From a virus, in IMG/VR virus record IMGVR_UViG_3300028364_000023, positions 37,424-101,423 of that record: a DNA stretch of 64,000 nt; one strand, 5' to 3'. The position numbers were made by a program, and so were the translations under genes. The notes below the pieces were generated by a model. That model was given only the letters and a program-made list of their open reading frames with translations, made no database searches and had not been told where the DNA came from. Of this stretch, positions 1 through 6,288 are shown one piece after another. Position 1 is the stretch's first letter, and each line of letters opens with the position of its first letter.

Positions 1-15
1 GTTAAGACTCAAATG

Positions 16-98
16 CTCCCCGGGTAGGCTTCGAACCTACAGCTCCTTGCGGAACCGGATTAACAGTCCGGCGACTTTACCATTTTGTCTACCGAGGA
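16..98 (-). tRNA. tRNA-Asn(GTT) with a long variable arm
   Basis: The minus strand folds into a cloverleaf. The acceptor TCCTCGG pairs with CCGGGGA and the discriminator is G. The anticodon arm is CCGGA-CTGTTAA-TCCGG, giving anticodon GTT. The T arm is GTAGG-TTCGAAG-CCTAC. The acceptor resembles bacterial tRNA-Asn. The variable region is 14 nt and forms its own hairpin, TTCC-GCAA-GGAG, although Asn tRNAs are normally class I with about 5 nt there. CCA is not encoded. Confidence 0.85.
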
Positions 99-112
99 AT
101 AAATTCTAAAAA

Positions 113-204
113 TGTTATTTGCTCCTAAGGCCGGGCACGATCCAGCGACATTCGGTTTAACAGACCGACGCTCTACCAACTGAGCTACTTAGGAGCAAAT
201 AACA
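113..204. repeat. 17-bp perfect inverted repeat enclosing a tRNA
   Basis: Positions 113-129 are the exact reverse complement of 188-204. The inner 9 bp form the tRNA acceptor and the outer 8 bp extend it. The precursor RNA would carry a long continuous helix ending in the tRNA, which could act as a processing signal. Similar repeats occur near 2.2 kb. Confidence 0.85.
121..196 (-). tRNA. tRNA-Asn(GTT), second copy, extended acceptor stem
   Basis: The D arm is canonical (GCTC-AGTTGGTA-GAGC). The anticodon arm TCGGT-CTGTTAA-ACCGA gives GTT. The T arm GCTGG-ATCGTGC-CCGGC has an atypical T loop. The acceptor pairs for 9 bp (GCTCCTAAG with CTTAGGAGC), and the pairing continues outside the gene for 17 bp in total. 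CCA is not encoded. The two adjacent Asn tRNAs are not copies of one another. Confidence 0.8.
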
Positions 205-227
205 CTTATCTTGCTTTAATGTATAAC

Positions 228-256
228 TATAATAACATCTGTGTTGTGTTTGTCAA
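228..256 (-). promoter_or_regulatory. sigma70-type promoter for the tRNA-Asn pair
   Basis: TTGACA at 256-251, then about 16-17 nt, then TATTAT/ATTATA. It reads leftward into the two tRNA-Asn genes just below it. Confidence 0.65.
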
Positions 257-260
257 TCCC

Positions 261-728
261 TTATTTCTGATACTGTAAAGTTACTTCTCGTCCGTTCTCA
301 ACAAATTTCACAATACTGTAATCATATTGCTGCTGATACGACGTAGAGTACGTGGTACTGTTAAAACAACGTTGCTCCTGTCTATAGCCTACTACTACTG
401 TGGAGGTAGAACCTGAGTGTCCTCTAGCGCCACCAATCAATGCACCTGCCGCAGTGGCTGCATCACGTCCACTTCCTCCGCCAAACTGCCTTCCTACTGC
501 TGCACCTATTACTGCACCTATCAGAGTGTCTGATGTGCTGCCCTGCTGTCGAACTGTACCGTAGACCGGAACCTGTTCGACACCACACTGCTGGCTCACA
601 TGAGGTGTCTGTACTGCTACATCTCGGTAGTGATGAACTACTTGTGCGTTAACTCGCTGTCCTGCAACTAAAGGAGCAGATAGAGCAATTGCAAGTACGC
701 CTGCTAACAGTTTGACCTTCATGTTCAT
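261..728 (-). CDS. Secreted glycine-zipper protein (17-kDa-antigen/SlyB-like)
   Basis: The 155-residue protein has an N-terminal signal peptide (KVKLLAGVLAIALSAPLVAG) with no obvious lipobox. A glycine-zipper segment lies around residues 68-105 (LIGAVIGAAVGRQFGGG, then AGALIGGARG). This arrangement is typical of the Rickettsia 17-kDa antigen/SlyB glycine-zipper 2TM family, which sits in or near the outer membrane. Two C-terminal cysteines could form a disulfide. The role in infection is unknown; envelope remodelling or superinfection exclusion are possible. The gene has its own sigma70-type promoter upstream. Confidence 0.7.
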   Translation of the reverse strand: MNMKVKLLAGVLAIALSAPLVAGQRVNAQVVHHYRDVAVQTPHVSQQCGVEQVPVYGTVRQQGSTSDTLIGAVIGAAVGRQFGGGSGRDAATAAGALIGGARGHSGSTSTVVVGYRQEQRCFNSTTYSTSYQQQYDYSIVKFVENGREVTLQYQK

Positions 729-754
729 TATCCTCTTTACTTTAATGTTTAACT

Positions 755-783
755 ACAATAGCAATGTATTTACTATCTGTCAA
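755..783 (-). promoter_or_regulatory. sigma70-type promoter for the glycine-zipper gene
   Basis: TTGACA-N17-TATTGT reading leftward, about 27 nt upstream of the start codon at 728. Confidence 0.7.
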
Positions 784-853
784 CTCCTCATTTACAATAT
801 GTGGAGTGTAGCAGCACCGCCCTGCTCAGTTATTGGACTAGGTCCTCACTATG

Positions 854-1027
854 CTAGCCTAATCTAGACACCCCGTAGTTGGCTGTACTATTTACTGCTC
901 TTTCTGTTCGTTTATAATAAACTTGACACTTACCGCATACAGCGTCATCCTGCATAATACGCAGTTTAAGAGCCTCTAGCGTGTCGTAGCTGCTGTCTTT
1001 AATGTTTCTGCATACACACGCTATCAT
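854..1027 (-). CDS. Bfd-like [2Fe-2S] protein
   Basis: A 57-residue protein beginning MIACVCRNI. The Cys pattern CVC ... CGKCQ, about 30 residues apart, is that of bacterioferritin-associated ferredoxin (BFD-like [2Fe-2S] domain). Bfd binds a redox cluster and helps mobilise iron from bacterioferritin. An upstream in-frame ATG at 1093 lies inside the tRNA-Trp-like gene, so I chose the ATG at 1027, preceded by GAGGAAG. It could serve iron release or act as a small electron carrier for the heme oxygenase/bilin reductase pair; that link is inference. Confidence 0.65.
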   Translation of the reverse strand: MIACVCRNIKDSSYDTLEALKLRIMQDDAVCGKCQVYYKRTERAVNSTANYGVSRLG

Positions 1028-1043
1028 AACACTTCCTCTAAAT

Positions 1044-1114
1044 TGGCGCGTCGACGAGGTTACGATCCTCACAAGATCGGTTTTGGAGACCAATCAGTAC
1101 CCAGTACCCGACGC
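1044..1114 (-). tRNA. tRNA-Trp(CCA)-like gene with reduced D arm
   Basis: The acceptor GCGTCGG pairs with TCGACGC, followed by discriminator G and an encoded CCA. The anticodon arm TTGGT-CTCCAAA-ACCGA gives CCA (Trp). The T arm TGAGG-ATCGTAA-CCTCG pairs but lacks the usual TTC loop. Only 14 nt separate the acceptor from the anticodon arm, too short for a normal D arm. The gene overlaps the 3' end of the HNH gene, whose last codons and stop lie in its 5' part. It is either functional with a minimal D arm or degenerate. Confidence 0.5.
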
Positions 1115-1789
1115 ATATAAAACTTCTTTAGCCCACTTGCCTACCCCGGACTTTAACGAATATGAATTGCCATATCCCATTTTGTCGAGTGCTGTCGAGA
1201 AGGCATAACCTTCTTCTATTAGGCTAATAAACTTGTCTTTTCTTTTCAAAAATTCTAATTCGTTTTTTGTTACACGACTTAGCTGTAATTTAGTAAGGCA
1301 TCCTTGACAATATTTTGCATGCTGTGAAGTAATTTTAACCAGACAACCAGTACAATGCTTCTGTGTTGATTTTCTCCCTTTAATCCAGCCTATTGGAACA
1401 TTTTCTTTAAGAAACTTCCCGTTTTCTAAAGTCTCAGGATTATAATACCAGGGCTTCCCGTACGACGAGTTTTCACTTCCTTTTCGTTTTCTACACTCGC
1501 TAATGTAACGTTTCTTTATCCATCCGTACTGTTTATTACTACGCAAATTCTTTCTACTACTAACAGTCATCATATTAGCAGCGTATACCAACTTATGTTC
1601 CTTTGGGTGCATCTTAACTAGTAACTGATGTGCTACATAGTGCTCTTCAGGAGTTAATGCTACTATATTCTCTCTGTCATCTGTGCCGCCTAAGCATCTA
1701 GGAACAATATGATGTTTCTCAGTGTAACCGTCAAATACTCGTGTTTTTGCTCGTTCAATCAATGTCGCATAATGTTTGTTATAGTTCAT
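1094..1789 (-). CDS. HNH homing endonuclease inserted at the tRNA-Trp locus
   Basis: The HNH core is KHHIVPRCLGGT ... ENIVALTPEEHYVAHQLL. Downstream, CTGC ... CQGC looks like a zinc-binding pair, and the C-terminus resembles a DNA-binding helix. I chose the start MNYNKHYATLIE because it aligns with the N-terminus of the HNH protein at 13750; the frame is open further upstream to 1861. Both ends of the element carry tRNA-Trp sequence: a 5' fragment upstream and the complete tRNA-like gene overlapping the stop codon. This is expected if it homes into that tRNA gene. Confidence 0.8.
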   Translation of the reverse strand: MNYNKHYATLIERAKTRVFDGYTEKHHIVPRCLGGTDDRENIVALTPEEHYVAHQLLVKMHPKEHKLVYAANMMTVSSRKNLRSNKQYGWIKKRYISECRKRKGSENSSYGKPWYYNPETLENGKFLKENVPIGWIKGRKSTQKHCTGCLVKITSQHAKYCQGCLTKLQLSRVTKNELEFLKRKDKFISLIEEGYAFSTALDKMGYGNSYSLKSGVGKWAKEVLYASGTGY

Positions 1790-1804
1790 ACGACTATTTA
1801 TCAT

Positions 1805-1859
1805 TTTGCGAACCCCGCTTACTGGTTTTGGAGACCAATCCGTACCCTGTACCTGAGGC
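1805..1859 (-). pseudogene. 5' fragment of a tRNA-Trp-like gene
   Basis: This segment repeats the 5' part of the tRNA at 1044-1114: GGTAC-x-GGGTAC followed by GATTGGTCTCCAAAACC, which includes the anticodon loop CTCCAAA. It continues into half a T arm (GGGGTTCGC) and then runs into the HNH gene; no 3' half follows. It appears to be the left-over target 5' half after insertion of the endonuclease element. Confidence 0.6.
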
Positions 1860-1867
1860 ATAAACTT

Positions 1868-1969
1868 TTACTTTATTTCTACAATAAAAAACTCTTGTTT
1901 GGATTCTGAGTCTTCACAAAAACTTTTCCAACTTTCTGCTGCTCCACGGTCTATTATTGTCCTAGACAT
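1868..1969 (-). CDS. Possible 33-residue ORF or remnant
   Basis: ATG ... TAA encoding MSRTIIDRGAAESWKSF and more. The frame stays open without ATG for about 20 codons further upstream. No clear ribosome-binding site and no recognised family. It may be the tail of a lost gene, possibly an earlier endonuclease. Confidence 0.25.
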   Translation of the reverse strand: MSRTIIDRGAAESWKSFCEDSESKQEFFIVEIK

Positions 1970-2075
1970 CACTTTCCGCAGTTCGTTCTCATTACGTAAA
2001 ATCCTGGATATGGATACATTATATTTCCTTGATTTACATTAAAATAGCGGAGAGCCCGGGGGTTGTCCTCCTAAA

Positions 2076-2166
2076 TGGCAGTAGATGAAGGATTCAAACC
2101 TTCGAGCCCACAATGTGAACTTTTCCGTTAGCAGCGGAACGCCTTAGATCACTCAGCCAATCTACT
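2076..2166 (-). tRNA. tRNA-Ser(GCT)
   Basis: A class II cloverleaf. The acceptor AGTAGAT pairs with ATCTACT, discriminator G, and CCA is encoded (ends GCCA). The anticodon arm TTCCG-CTGCTAA-CGGAA gives GCT (Ser AGC/AGU). A long variable arm follows, and the T arm is GAAGG-TTTGAAT-CCTTC. The most canonical tRNA in the window. Confidence 0.9.
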
Positions 2167-2172
2167 ATAAAC

Positions 2173-2257
2173 TTTATAGTAAAGCATACTATTGGGTGTA
2201 GGACCTAGTCAAACACGTTAAAAGTGTCTGTCATGCCTTAGTATGCTTTACTATAAA
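2173..2257. repeat. 19-bp inverted repeat enclosing a degenerate tRNA-like hairpin
   Basis: Arms 2173-2191 and 2239-2257 are perfect reverse complements. On the minus strand the 47-nt interior holds an anticodon-like arm GACAC-TTTTAAC-GTGTT; if it is a tRNA its anticodon would be TTA, complementary to UAA. The plus strand would read anticodon TAA (Leu). No full cloverleaf forms on either strand, since one side arm is missing. Its position in a tRNA cluster suggests a decayed or arm-less tRNA. Confidence 0.6.
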
Positions 2258-2376
2258 CTTTAAAGTAAAACACACTACCTGGTTTCGAAACCAGGATTTA
2301 CCATTACAGGTCTCGAACCTGTCTTCCCCACGTCTGGAGTGACATCCACGTCTTAGTGTGTTTTACTTTAAAGTTT
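2255..2376. repeat. 23-bp inverted repeat enclosing a tRNA-like sequence
   Basis: Arms 2255-2277 and 2354-2376 are perfect reverse complements and share the CTTTA-AGTAAA core with the neighbouring 19-bp repeat. The interior minus strand contains ACAGG-TTCGAGA-CCTGT, which reads as a T arm or as an anticodon arm with CGA, and CCTGG-TTTCGAA-ACCAGG, a T-arm look-alike next to an acceptor CACACTA/TAGTGTG. The total length would fit a class II tRNA, but the D arm region does not fold normally. Possibly a tRNA-Ser(CGA) relic. Confidence 0.55.
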
Positions 2377-2378
2377 GA

Positions 2379-2463
2379 GGAAGGTGGAGGAATCGAACCC
2401 CTACCTGTTTTGCAAATACCCTGGAGTTCAAATCCAGTTGCCATCCAATTAGCGGCACCTTCC
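2379..2463 (-). tRNA. tRNA-Ser(TGA)
   Basis: The acceptor GGAAGGT pairs with ACCTTCC. The D stem is GCC/GGC. The anticodon arm CTGGA-TTTGAAC-TCCAG gives TGA (Ser UCA). A long class II variable arm is present and the T loop is TTCGATT. CCA is not encoded and the discriminator would be T, which is unusual for Ser. Confidence 0.8.
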
Positions 2464-2530
2464 GATAAACTTTTGTTTTTACTTTCTATTGTTAAAGAGC
2501 GTGTTAGCTGTTTTGCTAACCTATGCACTA

Positions 2531-2559
2531 AGTATATGGCCTGTGCACTTGCCTGTCAA
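2531..2559 (-). promoter_or_regulatory. sigma70-type promoter for the tRNA-Ser cluster
   Basis: TTGACA-N17-TATACT, a consensus -35 with exact 17-nt spacing, reading leftward into tRNA-Ser(TGA). It starts directly after the stop codon of the alternative oxidase gene. Confidence 0.8.
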
Positions 2560-3267
2560 CTACTTTTTAAAATTAATTAAACTATCTGCAAAGCGGTGAT
2601 TGGTGTCTCGATGACCCACTTCGTCCATTCTGACCACTATAATGACATCGCGCAAAGTCGCATCGACGGGCAATTTCCAATAGTCAATTGCAATCTGCGG
2701 CGCGGCCACGTTTTCCAAACGGCCGCTGTCCACCTCAGCCAGGTATTCGCTATAGCTGTAAACCGCCTCTTCTTCAAAATAACCCACTAGCCGATGTGCG
2801 GTGCGGCCCGAAACAACATAGAGAAACAGAAAGCTGGTGAAGAAAATTCCCTGCGCCAACAAAATCAACACCCGTTCCAGAAAGCTGGGCTGAGCAATTT
2901 GCACAAACGTCATCAGGTGCATGCGCTCGTTTTCAGCCTCTTCCAGCAGCGTGTGAATCCATTCCCGATTGTCCTCCATCCGACGGAGGGAGCGCATGTG
3001 CCCCAGCATTCCTCCGACCATTCCCGGTACTGCGGCTACGGTTTCCAATACTACCGCACGATGGCCATAGCGTTTGGCAAAAAATAGGTCTGCAAAAAAC
3101 CGCAACAGCCTGGTTAAGCGAAAGGCCACGCGGTCAGAAAACCCCGACGGAGTATGATGCTTGCTCAGCGGATCACTATGTTTGTCCAAGTTCATTTTAC
3201 ATAGTCTAGCATGAGCAGACTCTTTGCTATCATCTTTAAATTTCTTTCCACAGTGTACACATTTCAT
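2560..3267 (-). CDS. aox: Alternative oxidase (AOX), zinc-finger fusion
   Basis: AOX is a membrane-bound diiron ubiquinol oxidase that reduces O2 to water without heme and resists CO and cyanide. Visible motifs: LETVAAVPGMVGG (first Glu ligand), ENERMHLM (Glu and ExxH), a hydrophobic stretch FFTSFLFLYVV, FEEEAVYSYSEYL, and RMDEVGHRDTNH (final ExxH). All six expected diiron ligands appear present. The first about 24 residues, MKCVHCGKKF ... HARLC, form a C2HC-type zinc finger not usual in AOX; an internal ATG at 3195 would give a plain AOX but lacks a visible ribosome-binding site. GC counted by hand is 36/60 in two lines of the AOX body against 23/60 in a nearby phage line, which suggests recent transfer from a bacterium. 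Confidence 0.9.
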   Translation of the reverse strand: MKCVHCGKKFKDDSKESAHARLCKMNLDKHSDPLSKHHTPSGFSDRVAFRLTRLLRFFADLFFAKRYGHRAVVLETVAAVPGMVGGMLGHMRSLRRMEDNREWIHTLLEEAENERMHLMTFVQIAQPSFLERVLILLAQGIFFTSFLFLYVVSGRTAHRLVGYFEEEAVYSYSEYLAEVDSGRLENVAAPQIAIDYWKLPVDATLRDVIIVVRMDEVGHRDTNHRFADSLINFKK

Positions 3268-3331
3268 ATTTATCAGCTCAGAATTGATAGTTGTTATTTT
3301 CAATACTAGTAATGCTACAAATTTCTTACAC

Positions 3332-3362
3332 AAAAAAAGCCCAGTGCGTGTGCAGTGGGCTT
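3332..3362 (-). terminator. Rho-independent terminator
   Basis: Leftward hairpin AGCCCACTGC ... GCACTGGGCT followed by seven T. It ends the 6.2-3.5 kb operon and separates it from the alternative oxidase gene. The remaining 3363-3530 stretch shows no gene. Confidence 0.8.
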
Positions 3363-3536
3363 GTAAAGTGTCGAACTGTTCTTTCGCTCTACACCAAACC
3401 CACCATAACACTATTACTCGAATTATTCCAAGTAGTTGTTAGTGATGACAGCAGTGTAGTAAGTTTCATTAAAAGCGTTAGTTCCTTTGTTATACGTTTA
3501 TTTATCTCTTTGCAGACTTTTTAACCTGCTAATGGT

Positions 3537-3848
3537 TTAATTTTGTCTATTTTCTAATGATACTACTTTTACGCGATTATAGTAAAAACTGCGCCATCCT
3601 TGTGCTGTGGTGTCCCACACGTTGATTAGTCCTTCCTTGGCAGCCTTAGTGTTGCCAGGGTGATTTTCTGTTGGTATCACAGCAAGACTCTTGGTACAGG
3701 TCATAACTCTCTCTGCGCCGTCCTTCTTGTCAAATGTAACTACCAATACGGTCTGTTCTAATTGATCAACCAATGCAGCATGTGTAGGGACTTCTTTTGA
3801 CACAGCCGGGTTATCCTGTAGATTGGTTTCTTCAGTCGTATATTTCAT
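3537..3848 (-). CDS. Small phage protein, SH3-like DUF2693 type
   Basis: A 103-residue protein with the pattern VTFDKKDGAERVMTCTKSL ... VWDTTAQGWRSFYYNRV, which I recognise as the small beta-barrel phage family often annotated DUF2693 or WYL-like. Those proteins are widespread in T4-like phages and of unknown role. I start at the second ATG, which has GGAG at good spacing; the first ATG lies inside the upstream gene. Overlaps the end of that gene by 17 nt. Confidence 0.5.
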   Translation of the reverse strand: MKYTTEETNLQDNPAVSKEVPTHAALVDQLEQTVLVVTFDKKDGAERVMTCTKSLAVIPTENHPGNTKAAKEGLINVWDTTAQGWRSFYYNRVKVVSLENRQN

Positions 3849-4593
3849 AGTGTTCTCCAATTATTTTCGCTAGTTTAAAATCGTGACCCGCAGTTATTCC
3901 AGTTAGTAGGTCTCCCTTAATCTTTATTTTTCCTTTTTTGGATATGTACTGCCATACTGCCTGCTCTGATTGTTTCACTTTTTTTGAGATTAGGTACTGG
4001 TCAACACTGAGCCAATAGTAGGTAGTATACACAGAATCTTTAGCTTTTCTATCCACAGACCCGATAAATGTTATTTCACCTTGTGGATTATAGAATTCAA
4101 GCCTTTGCGGAAGGGGTTTGGCTTTCTTAAAAATCTCTTCACTTGCTTTGTCCTCTAGATAGAAGTCATAAAGTTTGCAGAATGCTGCCACGTTGCTGCT
4201 GTGTATTACTAATGGCTGCTCTAACATTTTTTCTACGTCAACTTGAAATTGAGTAAGCAGCTTGGCATGCAGCCTAATTAACATAAATTTATTTTTGAAA
4301 TGGTTGCGCACTGCTTGTGCAACAGCATAGTGTTTTTCGCTAACTCGTTTAAAAGCATCAGCAGCTATATACGGGCCGTCGGGGGTGTTGACAATAGTTT
4401 GAAATATGTTGGGCGTAACATGCCCTAACTCTCTTAAGTTAATATATTCTGCTAATGGATCCTTATCGTAATACAAAGTCAATAATTCCTCGTCAAGACT
4501 GATCCAGTCCAGCGAGAATATGTCCTGCATCCTATCCTGTGCTGGAGCTCGATCAATGTCTGACACTCGGTTAATCTCACAAAGTAGAGCCAT
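3832..4593 (-). CDS. Phage protein of unknown function
   Basis: About 253 residues starting MALLCEINRVSDIDRAP. Mostly mixed alpha/beta with no recognisable catalytic motif; aromatic-rich in the C-terminal third (YTTYYWLSVDQYL). The start was chosen just after the upstream stop at 4598. An upstream in-frame ATG at 4659 would overlap that gene by about 60 nt. Confidence 0.6.
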   Translation of the reverse strand: MALLCEINRVSDIDRAPAQDRMQDIFSLDWISLDEELLTLYYDKDPLAEYINLRELGHVTPNIFQTIVNTPDGPYIAADAFKRVSEKHYAVAQAVRNHFKNKFMLIRLHAKLLTQFQVDVEKMLEQPLVIHSSNVAAFCKLYDFYLEDKASEEIFKKAKPLPQRLEFYNPQGEITFIGSVDRKAKDSVYTTYYWLSVDQYLISKKVKQSEQAVWQYISKKGKIKIKGDLLTGITAGHDFKLAKIIGEHYEIYD

Positions 4594-4597
4594 TTTA

Positions 4598-5242
4598 CTA
4601 ATCCCAAAGTGAAGTAAAATAGGTTCCAAAAAGCCTAAATCCGTTTTGGACCCTAGCACCGTATACCTTCATTCCTTCAAAGTCTATCTTGTAGGTGTTG
4701 TTGGGGCCTTCTTCCCAACGAAACAGATCAGCGTCTTTTTCGTCCACGATGTCTCCGGCAAAGTTGATAGGAATATCCAGCATGTGATGCACACCACTAG
4801 TAAACTCAGATTCCCACTCGTTGTAGATACTTTCAAACGCAAAGATCATTTCATCCAACACCCAATCCCAACGTTCAAAATGCGTATCGTCAGTGCTGCC
4901 ATCTAAACCAGCTTCAACTGTGGGACGAAGGTGCAGGGGCACGTCCTCTGGCTCTACATAAGGTGCTCCGTGCTTGGTAGTTTTTAGCTGGCGCAGCATG
5001 GGCAGCACGATATGTCCTAGCGTGTGATCCATGCTCCAAGTATCCCAAGGTGAGATTTTAACTTGAACTTTCTGATCACCATGATGCTTGTAGTACCACT
5101 GTGCTAGAGTATCAACCCAGGTTTCACCTAGCCACTCGCCTACTTTGTCGTAAGTGTCTTCTTTAACACCCACGTACTTGAGCAGTCCTGCAATTTGGTA
5201 TGGACCCCAAAATGTTTTGTACTTGCCTGTTATAAACTTCAT
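4598..5242 (-). CDS. Conserved phage protein with WDWVLDEMI signature
   Basis: 214 residues beginning MKFITGKYKTFWGPYQIA, with SPWDTWSMDHTLGHIVLPML, KTTKHGAPYVEPEDVP and RWDWVLDEMIFAFE. These signatures belong to a large family of T4-like and other environmental phages that remains functionally uncharacterised. Start chosen at 5242, where AAAAAAGGTAAG precedes the ATG; the preceding small zinc-ribbon gene ends 2 nt upstream. Confidence 0.75.
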   Translation of the reverse strand: MKFITGKYKTFWGPYQIAGLLKYVGVKEDTYDKVGEWLGETWVDTLAQWYYKHHGDQKVQVKISPWDTWSMDHTLGHIVLPMLRQLKTTKHGAPYVEPEDVPLHLRPTVEAGLDGSTDDTHFERWDWVLDEMIFAFESIYNEWESEFTSGVHHMLDIPINFAGDIVDEKDADLFRWEEGPNNTYKIDFEGMKVYGARVQNGFRLFGTYFTSLWD

Positions 5243-5243
5243 G

Positions 5244-5417
5244 CTACTTACCTTTTTTAAATTTAGTTTTGCAGTTTCCACTCATGCACATTGTACAATA
5301 GTGTTCTCGGTCTTGATGTTCAAATCCACGTGCTATAATAATTGAGCAGCCATTACACAACAGAGCACCGTTGCCGTTATCAAACTTTACAATAGCCTTT
5401 GTGTAGTTGTGCTGCAT
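5244..5417 (-). CDS. Small zinc-ribbon phage protein
   Basis: 57 residues (MQHNYTKAIVKFDNGNGALL ...) with two CxxC knuckles: CNGC near residues 21-24 and CTMC near 41-44. It belongs to a very common small phage family with the NGNGALLCNxC pattern, presumed zinc-binding and of unknown role. Its TAG stop is one base before the ATG of the next gene. Confidence 0.75.
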   Translation of the reverse strand: MQHNYTKAIVKFDNGNGALLCNGCSIIIARGFEHQDREHYCTMCMSGNCKTKFKKGK

Positions 5418-5426
5418 GCGGTTTCC

Positions 5427-5666
5427 TTATTTTAATGCGTCAAATGTTTTGTGATAGTCTTCTTTCCAACTACGTAACCACGGACTACGATCGCACTCTT
5501 TAACGTGCTGCATTACTCCTTTTCTGCCTGCGTTCTCTATAATTTCTCCTACAAACATACGCATTGCTGGTGCCTCATTAGCATCACGTGCTGCTTTAGT
5601 AAGCCATATGCCTACCATCATAGGTTCGTCTGGCATTACGTCCCATACCATGTCATGATTTCGCAT
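5427..5666 (-). CDS. Small protein of unknown function
   Basis: 79 residues, MRNHDMVWDVMPDEP ..., Met-rich in its first half and acidic/basic mixed, with WLRSWKEDYHKTF at the end. No recognised domain. Its ATG follows directly on the stop of the preceding gene, so the two are probably translationally coupled. Confidence 0.55.
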   Translation of the reverse strand: MRNHDMVWDVMPDEPMMVGIWLTKAARDANEAPAMRMFVGEIIENAGRKGVMQHVKECDRSPWLRSWKEDYHKTFDALK

Positions 5667-5852
5667 CTAGTCTCCAACTGAGTTTAGCAAGCGTAACATA
5701 GCATCGTGCTTGGTGTCAGCAGTTTGTTTTTGCCGAGTAGATTGTACTACAAGGCCGTAGAAGTATTGTCCATTCAGCGTTGAGGTCACCCACCCAATAA
5801 GAGTGTTGTTGAGGTATAATGCTGTGCCGCCGATTGTATGTAACCAATGCAT
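5667..5852 (-). CDS. Small protein of unknown function
   Basis: 61 residues, MHWLHTIGGTALYLNNTLIG ..., a beta-rich N-terminal half ending KHDAMLRLLNSVGD. No recognised family. It abuts the downstream gene with no gap. Confidence 0.5.
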   Translation of the reverse strand: MHWLHTIGGTALYLNNTLIGWVTSTLNGQYFYGLVVQSTRQKQTADTKHDAMLRLLNSVGD

Positions 5853-5879
5853 ATTTTCACCTGTTCGTAGCTAGTTGTT

Positions 5880-6227
5880 TTATTCTAAGTCTTGAAAATC
5901 CGCAATTGCGTTTTGTACAGCAGCTACCCAATTTAGAGCAGCTTGTTCTTTTAGCAGTATACCGTGTTCCTGGGTGTCAACCCCTTTGACTAGGATATTA
6001 TAAGCTTTTTTAATACGCTGCCACATGCCGTCTGCGCTCAAGCTGTAAGGAGTCCATGTTTTAACATAGAAAGTCACGTTGACTCCAAAGTCAGGCTCTG
6101 CATCAGCCTCTATCCAAGTATCAACAGCATGATCTTCACAAGTGCAGTCACACTCGATATGATAAATCTTTCCGTTATCCCAACTGCTTGATTCCGAAAT
6201 ACCTTTTGCTGGCGTCTGAGCTTTCAT
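5880..6227 (-). CDS. Conserved small phage protein
   Basis: 115 residues with CDCTCEDHAVDTWIEADAE and WQRIKKAYNILVKGVDTQ. This CxCxC-H-E pattern followed by WxRIKxAxxILxKG belongs to a small phage family I recognise by sequence only. Cysteines and His could bind a metal, but no function is known. First gene behind its own promoter. Confidence 0.65.
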   Translation of the reverse strand: MKAQTPAKGISESSSWDNGKIYHIECDCTCEDHAVDTWIEADAEPDFGVNVTFYVKTWTPYSLSADGMWQRIKKAYNILVKGVDTQEHGILLKEQAALNWVAAVQNAIADFQDLE

Positions 6228-6259
6228 TTACAACTACCTTAAGTGTTTAAGTTTTAACT

Positions 6260-6288
6260 AGTATAGTTTCGTACCCTGCAAGTGTCAA
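6260..6288 (-). promoter_or_regulatory. sigma70-type promoter
   Basis: TTGACA-N17-TATACT reading leftward, 33 nt upstream of the start at 6227. It overlaps the last codons of the MazG-like gene. Confidence 0.8.

Noticed and set aside
440-652. Long plus-strand open frames opposite real genes (also within 26233-26433, 38497-38868, 49537-49809 and others)
   Set aside because: They mirror well-supported minus-strand genes, lack ribosome-binding sites and show low-complexity or shadow composition.
2304-2528. 74-codon minus-strand frame across the tRNA-Ser(TGA)
   Set aside because: It runs through the tRNA and the inverted repeat and has no start signals.
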